The notes below the pieces were generated by a model. That model saw only the letters and a program-made list of their open reading frames with translations, did not search any database and had not been told where the DNA came from. A stretch of 64,000 nucleotides of DNA from Pantoea latae (GTDB taxonomy: Bacteria; Pseudomonadota; Gammaproteobacteria; Enterobacterales; Enterobacteriaceae), in the NCBI RefSeq assembly GCF_002077695.1, contig NZ_MWUE01000019.1, forward strand, positions 62,001 to 126,000. Direction: 5' to 3'. A program made the position numbers and the translations under genes. Shown piece after piece: positions 51,701-61,338 of the stretch (positions within the stretch are counted from its first letter, which is position 1; every line of letters begins with the position of its first letter).

Positions 51701-52776
51701 TGTACGTGGCGGTTAAAGGAGGCGAAAAGGCGATAGCCAACGCCCATCAGCTTCAGGCGGACCTGCGGCGCGGCGCGCGCGAGGTGGCGGAACTGGGCTG
51801 CGATCAGGTGGCGCAACAGCTCGGCCTGGCGGTCGATCGCGTCATGACCGAAGGCGGCATCTACGATCCCGAACTGGCGGCGCTGGCGATCAAGCAGGCG
51901 AGCGGCGACTTAGTGGAGGCGATCTTCCTGCTGCGCGCCTACCGCACCACGCTGCCGCGCCTGGCGGATAGCGCGCCGCTGGCCACCGGCGAGATGCGCC
52001 TCGAACGCCGTATCTCCGCCGTCTATAAAGATCTGCCGGGCGGCCAGGTGCTGGGGCCAACTTACGACTACAGCCATCGCCTGCTTGACTTCACCCTGCT
52101 TGCCAACGGCGAGACGCCCGCCGCGCCGCGCGGCGACGAAGCGCTGGCGAGGCGCTGCCCGCATATGTTCGCCATGATGAGCGACGAAGGGCTGGCGGCG
52201 CGAGAAAGCGACGACGGCAGCGAGCCGGTGGATATCACCCGCGAGCCGATGGGCTTTCCGGCGACGCGCGCGGCGCGGCTGCAGCAGCTGGTGCGCGGCG
52301 ACGAGGGCTTTCTGCTGGCGCTCGGCTACTCTACCCAGCGCGGCTACGGTCGCACCCATCCCTTCGCCGGGGAGATCCGCACCGGCTACCTCAGCGTCAG
52401 CATCTGCCCGGAAGAGCTGGGCTTTGAGCTGGAGATCGGCGAACTGCTGCTGACCGAATGCGAAATGGTCAACGGCTTCACCACTCAGGGCGACGAGGCG
52501 CCGCACTTTACCCGCGGCTACGGCCTGGTGTTTGGCCGCGCCGAGCGCAAGGCGATGGCGATGGCGCTGGTGGATCGCGCGCTGCAAACCCGCGAGCACG
52601 GCGAACGCATCACCAGCCCGGCGCAGGACGAAGAGTTCGTGCTGGCGCACGCCGACAACGTCGAGGCCGCCGGCTTCGTCTCCCACCTCAAACTGCCGCA
52701 CTACGTCGACTTTCAGGCCGAGCTGGCGCTGCTCAGACAGCTGCGCCAGGAGCATCAGGAGGCGAACCATGAGTGA
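51700..52776 (+). CDS. phnI: C-P lyase core subunit PhnI (nucleosidase-type)
   Basis: The 358-residue protein starts MYVAVKGGEKAI as in E. coli PhnI and keeps RISAVYKDLPGGQVLGPTYDYSHRLLDFTLLANG and FGRAERKAMAMALVDRAL. PhnI provides the nucleosidase activity needed to form the ribose-phosphonate intermediate. The ATG at 51700 overlaps the phnH stop; a GTG six bases earlier is less likely. The gene end overlaps phnJ by eight bp. Confidence 0.96.
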   Translation: MYVAVKGGEKAIANAHQLQADLRRGAREVAELGCDQVAQQLGLAVDRVMTEGGIYDPELAALAIKQASGDLVEAIFLLRAYRTTLPRLADSAPLATGEMRLERRISAVYKDLPGGQVLGPTYDYSHRLLDFTLLANGETPAAPRGDEALARRCPHMFAMMSDEGLAARESDDGSEPVDITREPMGFPATRAARLQQLVRGDEGFLLALGYSTQRGYGRTHPFAGEIRTGYLSVSICPEELGFELEIGELLLTECEMVNGFTTQGDEAPHFTRGYGLVFGRAERKAMAMALVDRALQTREHGERITSPAQDEEFVLAHADNVEAAGFVSHLKLPHYVDFQAELALLRQLRQEHQEANHE

Positions 52777-53617
52777 GCTGAGCGGCTATAACCCAGGCTA
52801 TCTCGACGAGCAAACTAAGCGCGCCATTCGTCGCGCCATCCTCAAGGCGGTGGCGATCCCCGGCTATCAGGTGCCGTTCGCCGGACGCGAGATGCCGATG
52901 CCCTACGGCTGGGGCACCGGCGGCATTCAGATCACCGCCAGCGTGATCGGCGACGCCGACGTGCTGAAGGTGATCGACCAGGGCGCAGACGACACCACCA
53001 ACGCGGTGTCGATCCGCCGCTTTTTCCAGCGCGTCAGCGGCGCGGCGACCACCGAGCGCACCCGCGACGCCACCCTGATCCAGACGCGCCACCGCATCCC
53101 GGAGACGCCGCTGGAAGAGGATCAGATCCTGATTTTTCAGGTGCCGATCCCGGAGCCGCTGCGCTTTATTGAGCCGCGCGAAACCGAAACCCGCACCATG
53201 CACGCGCTGGAGGAGTACGGCGTGATGCAGGTGAAGCTGTATGAGGACATCGCGCGCTACGGCCATATCGCCACCACCTACGCCTATCCGGTGAAGGTCA
53301 ACGACCGCTACGTAATGGACCCGTCGCCGATCCCCAAATTCGATAACCCGAAGATGCACAGGATGCCCGCGCTGCAGCTGTTCGGCGCCGGACGCGAAAA
53401 GCGCATTTACGCGCTGCCGCCCTTTACCAAAGTTGAAAGCCTCGACTTCGAGGATCACCCCTTTAGCGTGCAGCAGTGGGATGAACCCTGCGCCCTGTGC
53501 GGTTCGCGCCACAGCTATCTCGACGAGGTGGTGATGGATGACCAGGGCACGCGCCTGTTCGTCTGCTCCGACACCGACTTTTGCCACCAGCAGCAGGAAC
53601 AGCAACATGCACAGTGA
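52769..53617 (+). CDS. phnJ: radical SAM carbon-phosphorus lyase PhnJ
   Basis: The 282-residue protein has cysteines at 241, 244, 266 and 272, the same numbers as in E. coli PhnJ, in CALCGSRHSYL and VCSDTDFC. In the known enzyme three of them hold the 4Fe-4S cluster that generates the SAM radical and the fourth serves in catalysis. It breaks the C-P bond of ribose-alkylphosphonate to give alkane and a cyclic phosphate. The start at 52769 is inside the end of phnI, and its end overlaps phnK by 11 bp. Confidence 0.97.
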   Translation: MSELSGYNPGYLDEQTKRAIRRAILKAVAIPGYQVPFAGREMPMPYGWGTGGIQITASVIGDADVLKVIDQGADDTTNAVSIRRFFQRVSGAATTERTRDATLIQTRHRIPETPLEEDQILIFQVPIPEPLRFIEPRETETRTMHALEEYGVMQVKLYEDIARYGHIATTYAYPVKVNDRYVMDPSPIPKFDNPKMHRMPALQLFGAGREKRIYALPPFTKVESLDFEDHPFSVQQWDEPCALCGSRHSYLDEVVMDDQGTRLFVCSDTDFCHQQQEQQHAQ

Positions 53618-54368
53618 ACAGCCGCTGCTTGCGGTCCATAACCTGACGCATCTCTACGCGCCGGGCAAAGGCTTTGAAGCCGTCAGCTTCGATCTCTATC
53701 CCGGCGAAGTGCTGGGCATCGTCGGCGAGTCCGGCTCCGGCAAAACCACGCTGCTGCACAGCCTCTCGGCGCGCCTGACGCCGCAGCAGGGCAACATTCT
53801 CTACAGCCAGCGCGACCTGTACGCGCTGTCGGAGAGCGAGCGCCGTCGCCTGCTGCGCACCGAATGGGGCGTGGTGCATCAGCATCCGCTTGACGGGCTG
53901 CGCCCACAGGTGACGGCGGGCGGCAATATCGGCGAGCGGCTGATGGCGGTGGGCCATCGCCACTACGGCGACATCCGCGCCCAAGCGGGCCGCTGGCTGC
54001 AGGAGGTAGAGATTGCCGCCAGCCGGATTGACGACCTGCCCACCACCTTTTCCGGCGGCATGCAGCAGCGTCTGCAGATCGCCCGCAACCTCGTCACCCA
54101 GCCGAAGCTGGTGTTTATGGACGAGCCGACCGGCGGGCTGGACGTTTCGGTGCAGGCGCGCCTGCTCGATCTGCTGCGCACCCTGGTGCGCGAACTGAAC
54201 CTGGCGGTGATTATCGTCACCCACGATCTCGGCGTGGCGCGCCTGCTGGCGCACCGGCTGCTGGTGATGAAGCAGGGCCGCGTGGTGGAGAGCGGCCTGA
54301 CCGACCGCGTGCTGGACGATCCTCATCACCCCTACACCCAACTGCTGGTCTCATCGGTGCTGAACTAA
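53607..54368 (+). CDS. phnK: C-P lyase accessory ATPase PhnK
   Basis: The 253-residue ABC-type ATPase has Walker [26 protein letters not shown] and [13 protein letters not shown]. PhnK is known to bind the lyase core rather than to work as a transporter ATPase. The ATG at 53607 lies within phnJ's end. Confidence 0.94.
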   Translation: MHSEQPLLAVHNLTHLYAPGKGFEAVSFDLYPGEVLGIVGESGSGKTTLLHSLSARLTPQQGNILYSQRDLYALSESERRRLLRTEWGVVHQHPLDGLRPQVTAGGNIGERLMAVGHRHYGDIRAQAGRWLQEVEIAASRIDDLPTTFSGGMQQRLQIARNLVTQPKLVFMDEPTGGLDVSVQARLLDLLRTLVRELNLAVIIVTHDLGVARLLAHRLLVMKQGRVVESGLTDRVLDDPHHPYTQLLVSSVLN

Positions 54369-54382
54369 TGACGGAGTCAGGC

Positions 54383-55087
54383 ATGAACAGACAACTGCGC
54401 GTCGAGAATCTGTGCAAAACCTTTGTGCTGCACAATCAAGGCGGCGTCGCGCTGCCGGTATTACATAACGCCTCGCTGGAGGTCAGCCAGGGCGAAGTGG
54501 TGGTGCTGCACGGCCGCTCCGGCAGCGGCAAGTCGACGCTGCTGCGCGCGCTTTACGGCAACTATCAGGCCAACAGCGGCCATATCTGGCTGCGTCATCA
54601 TGATGAGTGGGTCGATATGGTTGACGCCCCGGCGCGCCAGATGCTGGCGATGCGCCGCGACACCCTGGGCTGGGTCAGCCAGTTTCTGCGCGTGATCCCG
54701 CGCGTGCCGACGCTGGAGATTGTGATGCAGCCGCTGCTGGAGCGCGGCGTTGAGCGCGCCTTATGCGAGAAGCGCGCAAAAGAGCTGCTGACGCGGCTCA
54801 ACGTGCCGCCGCGCCTCTGGTCGCTGGCACCTTCGACCTTCTCTGGCGGCGAGCAGCAGCGCGTCAATATCGCGCGCGGCTTTATCGCCGACTATCCCGT
54901 GCTTCTGCTGGATGAGCCCACCGCCTCGCTGGATAAAACCAACAGCGCGGCGGTGGTGGAGCTGATTGAGCAGGCGCGCGCGCGCGGCGCGGCGATTGTC
55001 GGCATTTTTCATGATGACGTGGTGCGCGAACGGGTGGCGGATCGCCTGCACGTAATGCAGCCGATGAGCAGCGGAGCGGAAGCATGA
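54383..55087 (+). CDS. phnL: C-P lyase accessory ATPase PhnL
   Basis: The 234-residue ATPase has Walker [25 protein letters not shown] and [11 protein letters not shown], and the PhnL-specific [26 protein letters not shown]. It acts with PhnK in C-P bond breaking. The ATG at 54383 ([10 protein letters not shown]) has GGAG seven bases upstream and aligns with E. coli PhnL; an ATG at 54368 overlaps the phnK stop and is an alternative. It overlaps phnM by four bases. Confidence 0.93.
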   Translation: MNRQLRVENLCKTFVLHNQGGVALPVLHNASLEVSQGEVVVLHGRSGSGKSTLLRALYGNYQANSGHIWLRHHDEWVDMVDAPARQMLAMRRDTLGWVSQFLRVIPRVPTLEIVMQPLLERGVERALCEKRAKELLTRLNVPPRLWSLAPSTFSGGEQQRVNIARGFIADYPVLLLDEPTASLDKTNSAAVVELIEQARARGAAIVGIFHDDVVRERVADRLHVMQPMSSGAEA

Positions 55088-56220
55088 TTATCAATAATGT
55101 TCGACTGATTCTGGAAAACGAGGTGGTGGCCGGATCGCTGGAGATGCGCGACGGCCTGATCGCCAGCTTTAGCGAAACCCCGAGCCGCCAGCCTGGCGCG
55201 CTGGACGGCGAGGGCGCGTATCTGCTGCCTGGGCTGGTGGAGCTGCACACCGACAATCTCGACAAGTTCTTCGCCCCGCGTCCGAAAGTAGACTGGCCCG
55301 CCCACTCGGCGATGAGCAGTCACGACGCGCTGATGGTAGCCAGCGGCATCACCACGGTGCTGGACGCCATCGGCGTCGGCGACGTGCGCGACGGCGGCCA
55401 TCGCCTCGACAACCTGACTAAAATGATCGACGCCATCCGCGACAGCAACCGCAAAGGGCTTAACCGCGCCGAACATCGGCTGCATCTGCGCTGCGAGCTG
55501 CCGCATCACGCTACCCAGCCGCTGTTCGAGGCGCTGATGCAGACGCCGGAGCTGTCGCTGGTGTCGCTGATGGATCACTCGCCGGGCCAGCGCCAGTACG
55601 CCTCGCTGGAGAAGTACCGCGAATATTATCAGGGCAAGTACGCGCTCAACGATCGGCAGATGGACGCCTTCGAGCAGGAGCAGCTGACGCTGGCGGCGCA
55701 GTGGTCGCAGCCGAACCGTGAGGCGATCGCCGCGCTCTGCCGCGCGCGCCATATCGCCATCGCCAGCCACGACGACGCCACCGAGGCGCACGTCGAGGAG
55801 TCGCACGGCGTCGGCAGCGCCATTGCCGAGTTCCCTACCACGCTTGCGGCGGCGCGCGCCTCACGCGCGCGCGGCATGCAGATCCTGATGGGCGCGCCCA
55901 ATATCGTGCGCGGCGGCTCCCACTCCGGCAATGTCGCCGCCTGGGCGCTGGCGGCGGAAGGCCTGCTCGATATTCTCTCCTCTGACTACTATCCGGCGTC
56001 GCTGCTGGACGCGGCGTTCCGCCTCGCCGCCGACGAGCGCAACGCGCTGGCGCTGCCGCAGGCGATGGCGCTGGTGACGCGCAATCCGGCGCGCGCGCTT
56101 GGCCTGGAGGATCGCGGCGCCATCGCCGAAGGACGCCGCGCCGATCTGGTGCTGGCGCACACCGATCACGGCCATCCGCATATTCGCCACGTATGGACGC
56201 AGGGCAGGCAGGTTTACTGA
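55084..56220 (+). CDS. phnM: PhnM, ribosyl-triphosphate diphosphatase (amidohydrolase fold)
   Basis: The 378-residue metal-dependent hydrolase has the PhnM pattern [44 protein letters not shown] and [18 protein letters not shown]. In the known pathway it splits diphosphate from the phosphonate-ribose-triphosphate. It starts in the phnL stop (ATGA) and overlaps phnN by one base. Confidence 0.95.
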   Translation: MIINNVRLILENEVVAGSLEMRDGLIASFSETPSRQPGALDGEGAYLLPGLVELHTDNLDKFFAPRPKVDWPAHSAMSSHDALMVASGITTVLDAIGVGDVRDGGHRLDNLTKMIDAIRDSNRKGLNRAEHRLHLRCELPHHATQPLFEALMQTPELSLVSLMDHSPGQRQYASLEKYREYYQGKYALNDRQMDAFEQEQLTLAAQWSQPNREAIAALCRARHIAIASHDDATEAHVEESHGVGSAIAEFPTTLAAARASRARGMQILMGAPNIVRGGSHSGNVAAWALAAEGLLDILSSDYYPASLLDAAFRLAADERNALALPQAMALVTRNPARALGLEDRGAIAEGRRADLVLAHTDHGHPHIRHVWTQGRQVY

Positions 56221-56756
56221 TGGCGCGTCTGATCTGGCTTATCGGGCCGTCAGGCTCGGGCAAGGACAGTCTGCTCAACGCGCTGCGCGAAGCGCCGCCG
56301 CGCAACCTGCTGATCGCCCATCGCTATATTACCCGGCCGGCCGATGCTGGCGGCGAGAACCATATCGCCCTGACCGAAACGGAGTTCGCGCGGCGTGCGG
56401 CGCAGGGGCTGTTCGCCCTGCGCTGGACGGCGCACGGCCTGCACTACGGGCTGGGTCTGGAGCTGGATCTCTGGCTGACGCGCGGCCATGACGTGCTGGT
56501 CAACGGCTCGCGCCAGCATCTGGCGCAGGCGCAGGCGCGCTACGGCGCCCGGCTGCTGCCGCTCTGCCTGACGGTGTCGCCGGAGGTGCTGGCGGCGCGT
56601 CTGCGCCAGCGCGGGCGGGAGAGCGAGACGGAGATCGCGCGGCGGCTGGATCGCGCTGCTCAGCTGCCGCCGGCGGGCTGCCGCCTGCTGAACAACAACG
56701 GCGCGCTGTCGCAGACCCTGCTGCAGCTGCGCCAGCTGCTGGAGCCGCTGCCATGA
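56220..56756 (+). CDS. phnN: PhnN, ribose 1,5-bisphosphate phosphokinase
   Basis: The 178-residue kinase has a P-loop [13 protein letters not shown] at its N-terminus (residues 6-18), [17 protein letters not shown] and a guanylate-kinase-like fold. PhnN makes PRPP from ribose 1,5-bisphosphate, recovering the ribose after C-P cleavage. The ATG at 56220 overlaps the phnM stop; an upstream in-frame ATG at 56193 is inside phnM and is less likely. It overlaps phnP by four bases. Confidence 0.93.
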   Translation: MARLIWLIGPSGSGKDSLLNALREAPPRNLLIAHRYITRPADAGGENHIALTETEFARRAAQGLFALRWTAHGLHYGLGLELDLWLTRGHDVLVNGSRQHLAQAQARYGARLLPLCLTVSPEVLAARLRQRGRESETEIARRLDRAAQLPPAGCRLLNNNGALSQTLLQLRQLLEPLP

Positions 56757-57523
56757 AGCTCACCTTTCTCGGCACCGGCGGCGTCACCGCCGCGCCGCTC
56801 TTTGGCTGCGACTGCGCCGCCTGTCAGCGGGCGCGCCGCGAGGTAAAGCGGCGACGCGCGCCCTGCAGCGCGCTGATCGAGGCGGGCGGCGAGCGCATTC
56901 TGCTCGACGCCGGGCTGCCGCTGCTGGCGGAGCGCTTCGCCCCCGGCGCGCTGTCGCGCATTCTGCTGACGCACTACCACATGGATCACGTGCAGGGGCT
57001 GTTCGCGCTGCGCTGGGGCGTCGGCGCGGCGATCCCGGTCTGGGGGCCGCCGGATGAGAAGGGCTGCGACGATCTCTTTAAGCATCCCGGCCTGCTCGAC
57101 TTTCGCCCGTCGCTGACGCCTTTCGTGCCGCATCCGTTCGGCGCGCTGCAGGTGACGCCGCTGCCGCTGCAGCACTCGAAGCTGACGCACGGCTACCTGT
57201 TCGACTGGCACGGCGCGCGGCTCGTCTGGCTGTGCGACACCTGCGGGCTGCCGCCCGACACCGACGATTTCCTGCGCGGCCAGCGCATCGATGAGCTGGT
57301 GATCGACTGCAACGATCCGCCGTCGCCTGCTGCGCGCAATCATAACGATCTGACGCGCGCGCTGGCGATTATCGACCGGCTGGCGCCGCGCCGCGCCTGG
57401 CTGACGCACCTGTCGCATCAGATGGATAACTGGTTATCTGACAATGCGTTGCCGACGTCGGTGCTGGCCGCCGCCGACGGCCTGACGCTGTCGCTGGGCG
57501 CCGACGACCCTGTCACCGTTTGA
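56753..57523 (+). CDS. phnP: PhnP, cyclic ribose phosphate phosphodiesterase
   Basis: The 256-residue metallo-beta-lactamase-fold enzyme starts [19 protein letters not shown] and has a zinc-binding cysteine cluster (CDCAAC) and the [12 protein letters not shown] motif. PhnP opens the 1,2-cyclic phosphate left by PhnJ. It ends the phnF-P operon. No phnO acetyltransferase gene is present here. Confidence 0.94.
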   Translation: MKLTFLGTGGVTAAPLFGCDCAACQRARREVKRRRAPCSALIEAGGERILLDAGLPLLAERFAPGALSRILLTHYHMDHVQGLFALRWGVGAAIPVWGPPDEKGCDDLFKHPGLLDFRPSLTPFVPHPFGALQVTPLPLQHSKLTHGYLFDWHGARLVWLCDTCGLPPDTDDFLRGQRIDELVIDCNDPPSPAARNHNDLTRALAIIDRLAPRRAWLTHLSHQMDNWLSDNALPTSVLAAADGLTLSLGADDPVTV

Positions 57524-57589
57524 TCACCTCTCTGTCATCAGAGAGTCATGGCGTCGGGCCGTAATAGGCGTCAACTTACGACCTGTCAA
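57510..57589 (+). promoter_or_regulatory. candidate Pho boxes upstream of phnC
   Basis: CTGTCAT (57532) and GAGTCAT (57543) are 11 bp apart, as in PhoB boxes. Further CTGTCA copies stand at 57510 and 57583. This 83-bp gap separates the lyase operon from the transporter genes, so phnCDE likely has its own phosphate-controlled promoter. Confidence 0.6.
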
Positions 57590-57606
57590 CGACTACGGAG
57601 TTAATC

Positions 57607-58437
57607 ATGGCACAGGCACTGTTAAGAACCGTGGTGGACAACCGCCGCGCGCCGCTGCAGCCAGGCGGCCAGAAGCTGTTATCCGTGCAGGGACTGGGCA
57701 AAAGCTGGGGCGAAAACCGCGTGCTGGACAATGTCAGTTTTGATCTGCATGCGGGAGAAATGGTTGCCGTGATCGGCCGCTCGGGCGCAGGCAAATCGAC
57801 GCTGCTGCACATGCTGAACGGCACTATCGACGCCTCGGAAGGGGCGGTTTACAGCCTGCGCGACGGCGAGGCGCAGCGCAATCTGCTGGCGCTCAACAGC
57901 CGCCAGCTGCGCCAGTGGCGCAGCGAGTGCGGCATGATTTTCCAGGACTTCTGTCTGGTGCCGCGCCTCGACGTGCTGACCAACGTGCTGCTGGGCCGCC
58001 TGAGCCAGACCTCGACGCTGAAATCCTTTTTTAAACTCTTCTCCGACAGCGATCGCGCCCACGCCATCGAGCTGCTGCAGTGGATGAATATGCTGCCACA
58101 GGCGCTGCAGCGCGCTGAGAACCTGTCGGGCGGGCAGATGCAGCGCGTCGCCATCTGCCGCGCGCTGATGCAGAACCCGAAGATCCTGCTGGCCGATGAG
58201 CCGGTGGCGTCGCTCGATCCCAAAAATACCAAACGCATTATGGATGTGCTGCGCCAGGTGAGCGAGCAGGGCATCAGCGTGATGGTGAACCTGCACTCGG
58301 TTGAGCTGGTGAAAAGCTACTGCACCCGCGTCATCGGCATTCAGCGCGGTCGCGTGCTGTTCGACGGCCATCCGGCGCAGCTGACCGATAGCCTGCTGCA
58401 CCAGCTCTACGGCGATGAAATCAATCAGCTTCACTAA
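57607..58437 (+). CDS. phnC: phosphonate ABC transporter ATPase PhnC
   Basis: The 276-residue ATPase has Walker [25 protein letters not shown] and [12 protein letters not shown]. Typical PhnC features are the long Q-loop-following helix ([21 protein letters not shown]) and [20 protein letters not shown]. It powers uptake of phosphonates. The ATG at 57607 follows ACGGAGTT. Confidence 0.95.
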   Translation: MAQALLRTVVDNRRAPLQPGGQKLLSVQGLGKSWGENRVLDNVSFDLHAGEMVAVIGRSGAGKSTLLHMLNGTIDASEGAVYSLRDGEAQRNLLALNSRQLRQWRSECGMIFQDFCLVPRLDVLTNVLLGRLSQTSTLKSFFKLFSDSDRAHAIELLQWMNMLPQALQRAENLSGGQMQRVAICRALMQNPKILLADEPVASLDPKNTKRIMDVLRQVSEQGISVMVNLHSVELVKSYCTRVIGIQRGRVLFDGHPAQLTDSLLHQLYGDEINQLH

Positions 58438-58463
58438 CCTCCACGGCAAGAGAAAAACCTCGA

Positions 58464-59390
58464 ATGAAACTGACTTTATTAGCGTTACTGACCGGCGTAA
58501 TGACCTTTGGCGCGCACGCAGCGGATGCGCCGAAAACGCTCAATCTGGGCATTCTCGGCGGCCAGAACGCCACCCAGCAGATTGGCGATAACCAGTGCGT
58601 GAAGGATTTTTTTGATAAAGAACTCAACGTCGACACAAAACTACGCAATTCCTCCGACTACGCGGGCGTGATCCAGGGCCTGCTGGGCGGCAAGATCGAT
58701 ATGGTGCTGAGCATGTCGCCCGCCTCGTACGCCTCGGTCTATCTGCAGGATGAGAAAGCGGTGGATGTGGTGGGGATTCTGGTGGACGACAAAGATGGTT
58801 CGCAGGGCTATCACTCGGTGGTGATCGTGAAGAACGACAGCCCCTATAAGAAGCTGGACGATCTAAAAAACAAGTCGTTCGGCATGGCCGATCCCGATTC
58901 CACCTCTGGCTTCCTGATGCCGAACCAGGCGTTTAAAAAGCAGTTCGGCGGCAGCGTCGACGACAAGTACAACGGCTTTTTCTCCAGCGTCACCTTTTCT
59001 GGCGGTCACGAGCAGGACATTCTCGGCGTGCTGAACAATCAGTTCGACGGCGCGGTGACCTGGAGTTCGCTGGTGGGCGACTATAACAGCGGCTACAGCT
59101 CCGGCGCCTTTGGCCGCCTGATCCGCATGGATCATCCCGATCTGATGAAGCAGATCCGCATTATCTGGCAGTCGCCGCTGATCCCGAACGGCCCGCTGCT
59201 GGTGAGCAATAAGCTGCCGGCGGACTTCAAGCAGAAGGTGGTGGAGACCATTCGCAAGCTGGATAAAGAGCAGCACGCCTGCTTCGTCAAGGCGGTCGGC
59301 GGCGCGCAGCATATTGGCCCGGCGTCGGTGGCAGACTATCAGACGATTATCGATATGAAGCGCGACCTGGCGAAAGGCCAGCGCGGCTAA
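58464..59390 (+). CDS. phnD: phosphonate-binding periplasmic protein PhnD
   Basis: The 308-residue protein has a Sec signal (MKLTLLALLTGVMTFGAHA) and the PhnD fold, with LNLGILGGQNATQQIGDNQCVKDFF, KSFGMADPDSTSGFLMPNQAF and DGAVTWSSLV. It binds phosphonates and passes them to PhnE. A 206-bp gap with a strong inverted repeat separates it from the permease genes. Confidence 0.95.
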   Translation: MKLTLLALLTGVMTFGAHAADAPKTLNLGILGGQNATQQIGDNQCVKDFFDKELNVDTKLRNSSDYAGVIQGLLGGKIDMVLSMSPASYASVYLQDEKAVDVVGILVDDKDGSQGYHSVVIVKNDSPYKKLDDLKNKSFGMADPDSTSGFLMPNQAFKKQFGGSVDDKYNGFFSSVTFSGGHEQDILGVLNNQFDGAVTWSSLVGDYNSGYSSGAFGRLIRMDHPDLMKQIRIIWQSPLIPNGPLLVSNKLPADFKQKVVETIRKLDKEQHACFVKAVGGAQHIGPASVADYQTIIDMKRDLAKGQRG

Positions 59391-59410
59391 GGTCGATACC
59401 CGGCGCTGAC

Positions 59411-59517
59411 GCGGGTGACAGGGAGAGATCGCAAAGACGCAAGGGCGGCATCCCTGCCGGCTCGGCCCGCACCTTCCATGGCGCGGGACGCTTTGCTCTT
59501 CTCTCCCTGTCACCCGC
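59411..59517. repeat. inverted repeat of 18-bp perfect arms between phnD and phnE1
   Basis: The arm at 59411-59428 (GCGGGTGACAGGGAGAGA) is repeated in inverted form at 59500-59517. Just inside, GCAAAG and CTTTGC also pair with small bulges, so RNA of this stretch can form a long hairpin of about 107 nt. It could be a mobile palindromic element or an mRNA processing/stabilising structure like the REP sequences between malE and malF. Confidence 0.75.
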
Positions 59518-59596
59518 TAATCTAGCTTTTTTGCGGCCTGAAAATCTGCCTGTTACACGCACCGGTTAATTGCTTTTATTATGCAGGACTCTTCTT

Positions 59597-60457
59597 TTGA
59601 CTGATTTCGAACGCTACTACCAACGCATCCGCCGCCAGCAGAAACGCGACACGCTGATCTGGTCGCTGCTGCTGGTCACGCTCTACCTGATCGCGGGCAA
59701 GATGTCAGAGTTCAGCCTGACAACGCTCTGGACGTCGATGCCGCACTTCTTCGACTACCTGTGGGAAACCCTGCCAGTGCTGCACCTTTCCACGCTGTTC
59801 GACAGCGTAAAGACGGAGGGATCGCTCGCTTACTGGGGCTACCGGCTTCATTTTCAGCTGCCGCTGATCTGGGAGACGCTGCAGCTGGCGCTCGCCTCCA
59901 CCCTCGTGGCGGTAGCTATCGCCGCGGTGCTGGCGTTTTTCGCCGCTGACAACACCAAAACCCCGGCCAGCCTGCGCGTTGCCATTCGCGCCGCCGTCGC
60001 CTTTCTGCGCACCATGCCGGAGCTGGCCTGGGCGGTGATGTTCGTAATGGCGTTCGGCATTGGTGCCATTCCCGGCTTCCTCGCGCTGGCGCTGCACACC
60101 ATCGGCAGCCTGACCAAGCTGTTCTACGAGGCGATCGAAAGCGCCTCCGACAGGCCGGTGCGCGGGCTGGCCGCGTGCGGTGCCAGCAAGCTGCAGCGGA
60201 TGCGCTTCGCCTTCTGGCCGCAGGTGAAACCGATTTTCCTCTCCTACAGCTTTATGCGTCTGGAGATTAACTTTCGCTCATCGACCATTCTCGGGCTGGT
60301 GGGCGCGGGCGGCATCGGCCAGGAGCTGATGACCAATATCAAACTCGATCGTTACGATCAGGTCAGCATCACGCTGCTGCTGATTATTGTGGTGGTGTCG
60401 CTGCTGGATACGCTCTCTGGCCAGCTGCGCCGCCGCGTGGTGGAGGGATCATCATGA
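59597..60457 (+). CDS. phnE1: phosphonate ABC transporter permease PhnE1
   Basis: The 286-residue membrane protein has about five or six hydrophobic segments. Phosphonate-permease features are LQLALASTLVAVAIAAVLAFFAADNT, FLRTMPELAWAVMFVMAFGIGAIPGFLALALHTIGSLTKLFYEAIE and the EAA-like GLAACGASKLQRMRFAFWPQ. No ATG suits the start; the TTG at 59597 (TDFERYYQRIRRQ) with AGGA upstream is the best choice. In contrast to E. coli's single phnE, two permease genes are used here. Confidence 0.88.
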   Translation: MTDFERYYQRIRRQQKRDTLIWSLLLVTLYLIAGKMSEFSLTTLWTSMPHFFDYLWETLPVLHLSTLFDSVKTEGSLAYWGYRLHFQLPLIWETLQLALASTLVAVAIAAVLAFFAADNTKTPASLRVAIRAAVAFLRTMPELAWAVMFVMAFGIGAIPGFLALALHTIGSLTKLFYEAIESASDRPVRGLAACGASKLQRMRFAFWPQVKPIFLSYSFMRLEINFRSSTILGLVGAGGIGQELMTNIKLDRYDQVSITLLLIIVVVSLLDTLSGQLRRRVVEGSS

Positions 60458-61338
60458 TTGCGCTGGCGCCAGATATCGGCAAGCTCATGCGGGAACACCC
60501 GGCGCTGTTTAGCGCGCAGCGGCGCTATCTGCGCCGACTCGCGCTGACCGCCGCAGCGATCCTGCTTTACTACCTCTTTTTCTTCGAATTTTACGGCATC
60601 GAGTGGAGCCGCGCCGCGATGGGCGCGCAGCAGCTGGGGCGCTACTTTGTGCGCATGTTCGTCTGGCACGATTTTATTAACTGGCCGTTCGGCTACTACT
60701 TCTCGCAAATCGGCATTACGCTGGCGATCGTCTTCGCCGGCACCCTGACCGCGTCGATTATCGCGCTGCCGCTGTCGTTTTTCGCCGCGCGCAACGTGAT
60801 GCACAACCGCGCGATGCGGCCAGTCGCCTGGGCGGTGCGTCGCCTGCTCGATCTGCTGCGCGGCATCGATATGGCGATTTGGGGGCTGATCTTCGTGCGC
60901 GCCGTCGGCATGGGGCCGCTGGCAGGCGTGCTGGCGATTGTGATGCAGGATGTCGGGCTGCTCGGCAAGCTCTACTCAGAGGGGCATGAGGCGGTGGAGC
61001 GCTCGCCGAGCCGCGGGCTAAGCGCGGTGGGCGCCAGCAGCCTGCAAAAGCATCGCTTCGGCATCTTTACCCAGTCGTTTCCGCACTTTCTGGCGCTCAG
61101 CCTCTATCAGATCGAGTCCAATACCCGCTCGGCGGCGGTGCTCGGCTTTGTCGGCGCGGGCGGCGTCGGGCTGGTCTACGCCGAGAATATGCGCCTGTGG
61201 AACTGGGACGTGGTGATGTTTCTGACCCTGATCCTCGTGGCGGTGGTGATGATCATGGATGCGATCTCCAGCCGGCTGCGCAAGCGCTATATTAGCGGGA
61301 AGCCGGTGCCGCTCTGGCAGCCTGCCGCGCGCGACTGA
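60454..61338 (+). CDS. phnE2: phosphonate ABC transporter permease PhnE2
   Basis: The 294-residue partner permease has the matching blocks GITLAIVFAGTLTASIIALPLSFFAARN, LLRGIDMAIWGLIFVRAVG and LSAVGASSLQKHRFGIFTQ. It starts within the phnE1 stop (ATGATT, four-base overlap). Its last 47 bp overlap the 3' end of the histidine kinase gene on the other strand. Confidence 0.93.
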   Translation: MIALAPDIGKLMREHPALFSAQRRYLRRLALTAAAILLYYLFFFEFYGIEWSRAAMGAQQLGRYFVRMFVWHDFINWPFGYYFSQIGITLAIVFAGTLTASIIALPLSFFAARNVMHNRAMRPVAWAVRRLLDLLRGIDMAIWGLIFVRAVGMGPLAGVLAIVMQDVGLLGKLYSEGHEAVERSPSRGLSAVGASSLQKHRFGIFTQSFPHFLALSLYQIESNTRSAAVLGFVGAGGVGLVYAENMRLWNWDVVMFLTLILVAVVMIMDAISSRLRKRYISGKPVPLWQPAARD

